Part shown: piece by piece, positions 55,745 through 64,000 of the stretch | Layout: each line of letters begins with the position of its first letter | Numbering within the stretch: position 1 is the first letter of the stretch | Assembly: GCF_023278565.1 (NCBI RefSeq) | Contig: NC_064672.1 | Span: forward strand, 7,006,001 to 7,070,000 | Source of the DNA: Colletotrichum lupini | Lineage: Eukaryota > Ascomycota > Sordariomycetes > Glomerellales > Glomerellaceae | Reading direction: 5' to 3' | Length of the DNA stretch: 64,000 nucleotides | Program-made: the position numbers and the translations under genes | Notes under the pieces: model-generated | Database searches by the model: none | Seen by the model: the letters and a program-made list of their open reading frames with translations, nothing else | What the model was told of the DNA's origin: nothing

Positions 55745-56848
55745 TTTTGCCGGGGAAGGCGGCTACCGGAGCGCAACAGGCCGGAAATGGCGTCGCGAGG
55801 CTATTCTCCCACTGTCGAATGATGCCCAGAGTTGTGTTACAGAGCAATCATTGAATGAGATATTCGGCTCGTCGATCGTGATGGGGTTCGTTACGGGGGT
55901 GGTCGAGTGGATGATGCGCGTTGACAGATCGGGTGACGTCGACGTGGAGCAGGGTAATTGATGTCGAAGGCGCGGTTGCAATTGTATCGAATATATCCTC
56001 GGCGGAGGATCAAAAGGTAACGAAGTTAGAATTCAGGAAAAAGACGACGGAAAGATGCACAACAGCCCTGATGGATGGATTCCAAGCGTGTGGGGTTGGG
56101 ATGTAGTCAGGCTTCCGCGAGACCTGTCGGAGAAAGGTCCAAGGAGGAGCCGCCGCAAGTCTCCGAGACGGAGACGCGGGCGTGGAGCAAAACAGAGCCT
56201 CAGGCAAAACCCCGGATAGGCGCTCGGATCACAGTACTGGTACAGTGTGTAGACGGTACGTACTCCAGCATCCAAAGATATTGAGAGTATCAAGCCTCGA
56301 AATGCACTGCTGATTTGTCTAAATAGTGAATATGAAGCTACAGCAATAGGTATATGCCAATTAAAATCAAGCTGCTGGAAAAGAGTAGTCCTTTTAGTCA
56401 GATTTACTGTGGCTATATGAGCCCCATCCTCATGCGTAGGTCAGGAGTGAATTTTTTACTCTTTTTCTTTCAGTTGTTTTTAAGATATTGTATCACAACA
56501 AAACTATCATGCCTCACGCAATCTCCCACACCAGAGCTTCATGCAAGAGGCCATGTAGGCGACAATTTTGGAGATAGTATGGATGTACAAAGGTTGAAAT
56601 AGTGTGGCACATCATATTCATCACGTTGCAAGTAATATTTAGGGGCTTGTCATCAAGATAATGCACTATCAAAACACTTTCATCTCGCGTCGCAACGGTC
56701 AATTACCTATCTGCTCATGAAAACGTTACATGATATCTCGTGGTATATACCAATCCAATAAAAAACACACATTTCATACCCGTTCTTTCCTCCCATGAGA
56801 CCAGATTTCCCTTATTGGAAGTCTTCGTTTATACAGTGGAGAGACTAT
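55745..56848. other. Promoter region of SPT20 and 3' side of PEX22
   Basis: No supported gene. The frame 55515-55961 (+) is the shadow of SPT20 exon 1. The stretch 56290-56760 is moderately AT-rich but keeps CpA/TpG, so it is not a RIP block. Confidence 0.4.
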
Positions 56849-58122
56849 TTACTCCTTGCCCTGGACACGGCGGGCCCAGTCGTCATGGACCCGCATGCCA
56901 TCAACGACGACAACGCCTCGGCCACGTCCCACGCGGTCCGATCGCTGCCACCACTTTTCTTCCTTGCCAGGCCTCTCTGCCTCAGACTCGCTATCAGCAA
57001 GACCACCGCCACCACCCTCGGCACCCACAACAAGGATAATATCGTGGCGCAGCCAGGTCTGGAGATTGGCGACCATGGCGCCGTTGTCGCCTGCAAGAGA
57101 CTCCTGGAGATAGATGATCTCGGGCTGGAGATGGCGAAGAATATGGGTGTGCCCGTTGGCCGTAGTGAAAGGCATCACCATGGTCTCCTTCTCAACCAAA
57201 GCCAATGCCTGGGAGTAAACAGCATTGAAGGCAGGGTTCGCAGGCGAAGTGTTCATCAAGGGGCTCTTGGATGACTCCTCACCAGGCGTCTGGGCTTGAT
57301 GGTGCTCAATGTTAGAGAAGGACGAGCTCAACGACGGTGGCGGAAGGTTACTAGTAGACTCGCCCGCCGTCTCTTTAAGACCCGGCGCATAGATCAAAAC
57401 GAAGAGCTTGATGTCGTTGAAGTTGGTGTAGCGTGGGATATGCGACAAAATGGACTGTAAAGGAGTCAGCGAGGCGCTTCGGAGCCTATGGCAATTAACA
57501 GAGATGGGCTTACGGCGTGTTCATGGAATCCATCTTCGTCAAAGTCGTCACCATGGCTGTCCGCGGAAACCACAATGGCAACAGTCCTTCGTCGCTTGCT
57601 GGGGTCTCTAGGCCCGGAAGATCGTTCCTTTCTGGCATTCGCTTCTTCGGACCATGTCTCATGGTCAGCGTACGCATTCTTGTCCTCTTCCCTGATGGCG
57701 GCCAATGCCCTACCGGCTGCAGCGCCGGCGGCGGCGAAGCCAGCAGTCACTGTCTTCCCGGCAGCATCGAGGAACTGCTGGGGGCTGGGCGTGCGCCTCA
57801 ATGCGCCAGACATCCTTGCTCCCAGACCATCCCCGGGTGCATCTCGGGGTCCCTCGGCCGTGCCGTATGTTTCGGTTCCGACGTTGCTGGATGGGGGTTT
57901 GGGTCTTCTGGAAGTACCATACGCAGGATTGTCGCCATAGTTTGCATTGTCGTAGTCGAGGTCGGCGTACTGCTCGTTTTCGGGCGTATCGTCCTCATCT
58001 TTGCGCTGACTCCATACCCACGCTGCGATGCCGACTGTCGCGACAGTCACAGTAACTGCAAGCGGCACCCAATGGCTCCAAACCCCTCGCCTCCGAGAAT
58101 TCTGATCGTTGGGCCACGACAT
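56849..58122 (-). CDS. PEX22: Peroxin 22-like protein (peroxisomal membrane anchor of Pex4)
   Basis: Predicted peroxisomal membrane protein that anchors and activates the ubiquitin-conjugating enzyme Pex4 for recycling of the import receptor Pex5. Exons 58122-57514 and 57454-56849 with a 59-nt intron (GTAAGC...TTTACAG); 404 residues. A single transmembrane helix lies at about 17-38 (WVPLAVTVTVATVGIAAWVW), flanked by basic residues. After a disordered linker, the cytosolic domain contains RRRTVAIVVSAD (a beta strand start), SILSHIPRYTNFNDIKLFVLIYAPGLKE across the splice site, THILRHLQPEIIYLQESL, and NLQTWLRHDIILVVGAE, the pattern of Pezizomycotina Pex22-like proteins. The C-terminal 30 residues are Gly/Arg-rich. 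It is divergent from the eIF2B-gamma gene with 738 bp between starts. Confidence 0.82.
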
Positions 58123-58860
58123 TTAGTTGGACGCAACCATTGCACTTAGGCACGTAGCCTAGGTATATATAAGATGTGGGTTTGCGTAAATACAAGGTAC
58201 TCGAACTTATCGAGTTTCGTCAAGCGATTCGGGCGGCTTCGTCCGTGGTCGGGCTGGGTTTGTCTGTGAATTCGCTAATGGTATCGCAATCGTCGGTGTT
58301 GAGTCGTGCTTCGGCTTTCGATGTTGTCAACAGACAGGAAATCGCAAATGGGGGGGTGGGCTATAGATCACCCACTTGTCGCGAGCTCGGGTGGCTGGTC
58401 TTGGGGGAACATCAACATGGGGGAATTGAATGGGCAAGGAGCTAAGGCCCAGGGGGGATCCCGAGGTTGGCCGTGTTGCCATTGGTTGCCGGGCCAAAAT
58501 CTCTCACCTGGCCCTCCTGCCTGTCAGCCAAGGTGAGCAGCCGCCAGCCGGACCGAGGATATACCGACAATCACGTGCACCATCCCACCTTGATGCGCGA
58601 CGTCAATAGTGGGTCCCTGCCGATTGGTCGCGGGTCGTTTTTTGGCGATGACTCCTTCAGCGCGCAGACAAAAATATCAAGAAACGGGTTATTGAACCGG
58701 CATTGGTGTGGGCATTACAGAACCTTAGCTTCAACTAGGCCCGAGACGAATCGATCTTGCATCGCACATCTCAACAGCCCAGTTTCTACGCTCTCACACC
58801 CCGGCATCTCTTGCTGCAGTCACTTGTCGCAATCGAGATACCCCGCCAAATCACTTCGAG
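58123..58860. other. Shared intergenic promoter region of PEX22 and the eIF2B-gamma gene
   Basis: 738 bp between two divergent starts. It contains a CACGTG E-box (58573-58578 region, ATCACGTGCACC). No gene is supported; the overlapping frame 58467-58958 is not conserved-looking. Confidence 0.4.
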
Positions 58861-60666
58861 ATGCCCCACGCTGTGTCGATGCCCTCACCAGGGCTTCAAG
58901 CCTTGGTCCTTTGCGGCCCGGGATCCTCGTTCCCGACCTTCACTTCGAATCCCGATGAGAACCCCAAAGCGCTCTTGCCCATTGCTAATCGGCCCATGGT
59001 CTGGTATCCCGTCGATTTCTGCTATCGTATGGGCATCACAAGTAGGTGCTTCATTCGTTGCTGGGCTCATCATGAGCTCTCACAGTAGCCATTAGTCATG
59101 GACATTATGAGGCTGACTACTGTAGACATTACTCTCATCTGCCCGGCATCTGCAGAAGCAGCAATGACCACTGCCCTGAACACCAACCCTCACTTGACAG
59201 CACTTCCCCTGCCGAGACCAGACATCCTTGCTCCCAAGGAATTGGACCAAACCACAGGTACGGCTGAGATCCTCCGCCTGCCTGAGGTCAAGGAACTTGT
59301 CAAGTCCGATTTTGTCGTTCTTCCCTGCGATCTCATTTGCGAGGTCGCCGGCGAGAAGCTGCTGCAGGCATGGATGGTCAAGGGCGCAAGCATGTCAGAC
59401 TTGCTGAGTGCACCAAAGTATTCAGGAAGCAGACAGAGCCCCTTCAGCGGCGGTTTGGGCGTTTGGTACGAGACGAAGACGGCAACTCCGGTCAAAGGAG
59501 AGGAGACGGACTTCATCGCAGTAACACCGTCGACTCCCTCCCCCGTTGCGCCCCCTAAAGGATCTTTACTCCCTAACCTCTCCAATCTGGTGACGTCCAT
59601 ACCCACAGACTCGCTGAAGGATCTCATGGAGACACGGAGAGGCTTCGCTGTCCGTCATGGTCTCCTGCGCAGCCATCCTCGGCTGAAGATGCTCACGACC
59701 CACAGAGACGCGCATTTGTACATTCTACCAAGATGGATCATGGACTTTGTTGACAAGAATGATCGTTTGGAAAACATCGGCGAAGATGTCATTGGCTGGT
59801 GGGCTAAGGCAACCTGGCAGAAGGGTCTTGCGGAAAAGCTTCAACTGGACGAGGTTCTGCGTAAGGAAGAGGCAGACGACAGCGACGACGATGATTCACT
59901 GCAGGAGAGCGCCTCGTCGCCCCAAGACGAAGACCCTGAAGAGCTGCGACCCAGCAGAGGCATTGACGATAATGCTCTCGATGGTAAAGACTTTGACGGC
60001 ACAAATCCTAAGGGAGCTTCGCTCAACGTACCACCGATTATCGCATATGTACATCCTTCTGGAGCCGACGCACCCATGATACGCCGTGTAGACACAGCTC
60101 AATTACTCCTAAACGTATCACTACAACTGGCTAAGGTTCCCTCAGTGGAAGAGACTGGTAGCGAGGCCGCATCCCCCTTCGCACACGCCAAAAAGGTGGC
60201 GTACCCTGAGGGCGTCAAGGGCCGAACGACAATCACCAAGGCCGACAGCTTGGTCGGAGAGAACGTCACAGTGGAAGAGAAGGTGGCCATTAAGGAGTCC
60301 GTTGTCGGAGCCGGCTGCCAGCTCAACGAGGGTGCCAAGCTGTCACAGTGCCTACTGATGGAAGGCGCCGTGGTGGGCAAGAACTGCAAGCTTACGAGAT
60401 GCATTCTTGGCAAGCGCTGTGTCATTGGGGACAACTCAGTCTTGACAAACGTCGAGGTTCAGGAGAACTTGCTGGTTGAGGCCAGGAGTAAGTCCAAACC
60501 ATGTCCCACATAATACATGATAATAGCTGACCATGCCCTAGCTGAGGAGAAGGACACGAAACTCATGAGCTCCGATGGCTTGGAGGCTACCGAGGAGGAG
60601 ATGCAGGGAGTGCTGGAAGACATGGACAACGAGATCATGGCCCAGAACGAGGAGGCAGTGGAATAA
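58861..60666 (+). CDS. GCD1: Translation initiation factor eIF-2B subunit gamma
   Basis: Catalytic-subcomplex member of the guanine nucleotide exchange factor that recycles eIF2-GDP. Exons 58861-59041, 59126-60487 and 60542-60666; introns 84 nt (GTAGGT...CTGTAG) and 54 nt (GTAAGT...CCCTAG); 555 residues. The N-terminal nucleotidyltransferase-like domain starts GLQALVLCGPGSSF and continues NPKALLPIANRPMVWYPVDFCYRMGIT, TAEILRLPEVKEL and SDFVVLPCDL. An acidic insert (EEADDSDDDDSLQE) lies at about 308-338. Left-handed beta-helix hexapeptide repeats run from about 425 to 515 (VGENVTVEEKVAIKESVVGAGC, VVGKNCKLTRCILGKRCVIG). There is no C-terminal HEAT domain, which separates gamma from epsilon. The third exon gives an acidic helix ending EEAVE. 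The first acceptor is slightly uncertain (an alternative AG lies at 59094); the chosen one gives GITNITLICP. Confidence 0.9.
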
Positions 60667-63600
60667 ACTTCAGGCCTTTCCTTCGCCGATTATGCTTCGC
60701 TGCAATTCTGGACCGAGCCCCTCTGCTGAATTTTCTCTGGTGATCCATCGTATTCTGCCCTGCGCTGACCTACGCCAAACTAGAATATCATATACGCTAC
60801 CCGGATGAGCTGACAGTATTGGGAACGAGAACTTTGCTCTAGCCACCGTGGAGGATGCACCAGTGTTCACTAGGCCGAACCCGCGGATGAGGGACGGAGG
60901 TGGACAACTGCCGGCAATGCGGGATCCCCGACAAAGCCCGGAGGCGAAACGACGAACAATCAGTAGGTACTCGAGGGCACCCGTCGTCCTAGTCGAACTC
61001 TACTCTTGGTCCGGTGGGAACGAGAGGATCCATCAGATACCTCGGGGAAGATGGACAGTAAGCCGGCAGACATTCAGCAGAATCGCGACGGCGGGCTGGA
61101 AGAGCAAAGCCCACCCCGCGGAAGCAACGGGAGCCAGGAACCGCTCTCACGCGTAACGAACGAAGTGGAACCTTCGCCCGCCTGGTCCACGACAATGGCA
61201 TTCCTGAAGCTCGTGTAAGTCCCCCAAAGGCTCTAGCCAGCTCGTCAGGGGCGATTGTCTTGGAAGCTTCTGGCTCGATTGGGAATTCCAGAGAGGTTCG
61301 AAGGGCGCATTCTAGCAGGTCTTGTTCAGCGAGCAAAAAAGAGGCGAAAGAGGCTTTTCGTGTGTGGCCTGACTGCAGTAGCATATGTAAACTAGGGAGC
61401 TGGTGAGCCTTTCCAAAAGGCACGAAGTGGAACGACTTTCTCTTCGGACACGATGGACATCAGACGAAGCTTGCCAATAGCTTGCAGAAACTACGGAAGA
61501 GCGTCCGAAAACCCCTCAATTGGAACGGTCCAAGGTAATGGTTTCATCCCCAGAGTTTCCCCTCTCCTTCCGGATAGCTGCAGAAGAGGGCGCAATCGCG
61601 AAGAACATCCTCCCCCTTGATCTCCTAACGCCGGGTATGGTGGACGAGCTATTTGCCCATAACCTCTTTTCTACAATGGACGCCAGGGGCAAGAGACATC
61701 CACATAGACTCATACACACACACACCGAGCGAGAAAAGCGCGAGAGATTCGCGGCGAGAGTGGGAGAGATGGGACTTCGGGGAGGGCCTCTGTAGAATCA
61801 GCCCATCTGCCAGGGGCAAACTGACTCTGCAAGGATCACCAATATTGGGGCCACTCGAGAGGCCCGAGGAGAGACATTCAGCAGATGATGCTACGGTCTA
61901 AGCGGGTCTAGCGTGTCCTCGATGTTGATATCGGGAATTTGGCCTGCTGCATATGGCACTTTGAGAAAAGTGACAGGTCACAAAAATCCTCGGAACATTG
62001 TCATCTGCTCGTCCCAAGTTGGCGGGATGGGCACTTCGCCGAACTTACTTACACTGACCTTGTCTGGACCGAATGCTCAAGGGGGGCCGAAGATGTGGGC
62101 AAACGATGTGGGCAACAGTCCATTGAGTGTGTGAGAGAGTGAGGGGCCAAGGGCAAGCAATGATGGGACTCTAGTGTAGCATCCGAATCGCAAGTGCCTT
62201 GTGGTAGTACAGAGATCGATTTTGAGTCCAGGCTAACGGGGTTCAATCCGAACCAGACGACGCGGCGGCGGCGGGCGGATGTGGGCAAAAAAAAGAGGGT
62301 CCAGGGCAAGAGGGACTTGATACGGTAGTTACGGACAAGATAGAGCTAGAATGCTAGAGAGCGAGAGAAAGAGAGGGACAGGCAGGAAAGAGGGTGGCCG
62401 AGCGAGACCGACGGCCCAGCTCCGGCCAGGAACGCGGGTTACGCGGGCCACGATGGTGAGACCCCTCCAAAAGCCTGCGTCGCTCGCGCGAGAGTTGTTG
62501 CGTTCCTCATGAGAAGTCGTGGCAAGGCGAAAACTTCTCTTACTTGTCTTTCCCTCTGTCTATCTACCTTACGTTGGAAACACAATAGGAGAGACCTCCC
62601 ACGCGTCATGATTGGGGGGCGGGCGTTTTCTTACACATAACAAGGGAAAAGGGGGCCAACGTGAGCATTCCTCTCGCGTGTGCTGAGGATCAAGAAAAGT
62701 AACGAAAATTTTGCTGCGTGAATGTGATTCTGTGTGTGTGGATGGAGTTCTTGAAGCCTCACACAAGACTTCTCTTGCAAGGCCAACGCCAAAAAAAGAC
62801 AGGTCTCGTTTGACACGCGTTGTGGGAACTCGACAGTGTCTACGAGACTATGAGAAGGGCAAAAAAGAGGAGAGTCAGACTGCGGAGCGGCGAAAGCCGC
62901 AAAGAGACAGACAGATAGACCTTGTGGAAAGTCAATTCGTTTGAACCGGTAGTCCTGTATCACTTCTTCCCTCCCCTCCTTCTCTAGACTCTCTTGTACG
63001 GTCGTGGTGGTGGTGGACTAACGGCCGAAGGTTGCTAGACTGCCCTTTTTTCCCTTGGCTGCCGCCTCTGTTCAAGGGACACGAAACATGGGCCACTAAC
63101 GTCGGAGGCGCGGATGGGGTTTTGGAATCATGGAATTTGGAACAAGAAGAAGAGGATGCCGGTGGCACCTGGAGACACCTGGAGCTAGGGACTCCAAGGA
63201 AGACGGCTTATTGTTGTGTAGCCGAATAAGAGCCGCGGGGGAGACTAATACAAGCGTACGGGTACTGCACAGATATGTCGATGGGACGAATCGAGCTAGA
63301 CGTACTGACTGGTATTATGGGGATAGTCACGGGCTGAACGGTTGTCGTTGTATGGGAGGAAACCTCTTTTGTGCGCTTTGTCCCAGAAATAAGTTGTCAA
63401 AATCGGACGATTCGCACTGACGGCGTCGTTGTCGTGATGATGATCGTCGACCGTTGGACCAAGCCCTTTGGCCAAAATCCGATGGGAGCGAGAAACGGTT
63501 CCGTGCGGGATTGAACAAAGAGCGGCCATGTGGTAGTGGTGGTGGGAAAGAGTTCGTCCGAATTAAGGTCGTATAAGCTTTAACCTGGATTGAGTGATTG

Positions 63601-64000
63601 GATTGGATCTGTGTGAGAGGCTGGGCGGGAACGGTGGGTGGACGGGGGGGACAACCTTGACGAGGACAGGGAGCCAAGCACAAGCCGACAACGACGACGC
63701 CAGGTACAAGCACGACAAACACGCACGCCTCCAGCTTTCCCGTCATGACTTCGGTGATATTTGATGGAGGAGGGGCAGTGAAGGGATCCCATTCTGGTCC
63801 GTCCTATTCACAATGGTTCCTATCTTGGAGTGAGATAGCGAGTGCGGATCGTCCTCTTTCTCCACGTCTGCCTTGCCCGGTGCCATCTTGGCCAGGGCTT
63901 TCGCGTCTCCCCCCATGCCCGCTTCCCCACCAGGCCGGGTGATCTGCCAGGTATTTGACAGCAGTACAGGAAGCTCGGGGCCGCTCGTGAGCCGTGATGG
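60667..64000. other. Gene-free end of the window
   Basis: 3.3 kb with only short, overlapping, low-complexity frames and no recognisable protein, RNA gene or transposon boundary. There are GA-rich stretches (about 62350-62390) and a GTGGTG repeat (63003-63018). It may be the long leader/promoter of a gene beyond 64000; I see nothing that proves it. Confidence 0.45.

Noticed and set aside
62049..63942. Several short frames near the window end
   Set aside because: All under 140 residues, overlapping on both strands, compositionally biased and without recognisable motifs or splice-consistent extensions.

Overview
This window is nuclear DNA of a filamentous ascomycete (Pezizomycotina, most likely Sordariomycetes-like; the genus cannot be fixed from sequence alone). 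The reasons are short GT-AG introns of 54-84 nt, fungal versions of several housekeeping genes (AAH1, ARG8, ATG27, SPT20, PEX22, eIF2B-gamma), HET-domain genes, a cutinase, and AT-rich blocks nearly devoid of CpA/TpG, the signature of repeat-induced point mutation (RIP).

Layout. 1-10.9 kb: GC-balanced, with adenine deaminase (+) and a large membrane-anchored alpha/beta hydrolase (-), plus two copies of a tRNA-like dispersed repeat. 10.9-28.05 kb: one 17.1-kb RIP-degraded block that resolves into four nested transposons. A TIR element with a TA target duplication contains a short LTR element (A, 224-bp LTRs), which contains a Ty3/gypsy element (B, 517-bp LTRs, + strand), which contains another Ty3/gypsy element (C, 191-bp LTRs, - strand). 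28.05-32.65 kb: an island with two tandem HET-domain paralogues. The second is split by a fifth transposon, D (32646-40001, Ty3/gypsy, 210-bp LTRs, perfect 5-bp duplication CTATG); the 3' half of the gene resumes at 40.0 kb and ends at a 169-bp MITE with perfect 30-bp inverted repeats. 41.6-64 kb: ARG8, a small unknown gene, a cutinase, a methyltransferase-like gene, a third tRNA-like repeat, ATG27, SPT20, PEX22 and eIF2B-gamma. The last 3.3 kb shows no gene I can support.

How it works together. The housekeeping genes are independent transcription units rather than a cluster: purine salvage, arginine synthesis, autophagy, SAGA transcription, peroxisome import and translation initiation. The accessory part is the HET pair hemmed in by heterochromatin-like transposon blocks, a typical setting for fast-evolving self/non-self genes. 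Introns were placed by eye and verified only by reading frame: every spliced model sums to a multiple of three.

I saw no CRISPR, no secondary-metabolite cluster and no clearly new enzyme system. The most unusual items are the tRNA-like repeat family, the transposon nest with exactly definable boundaries, and the HET gene caught in the act of being broken.
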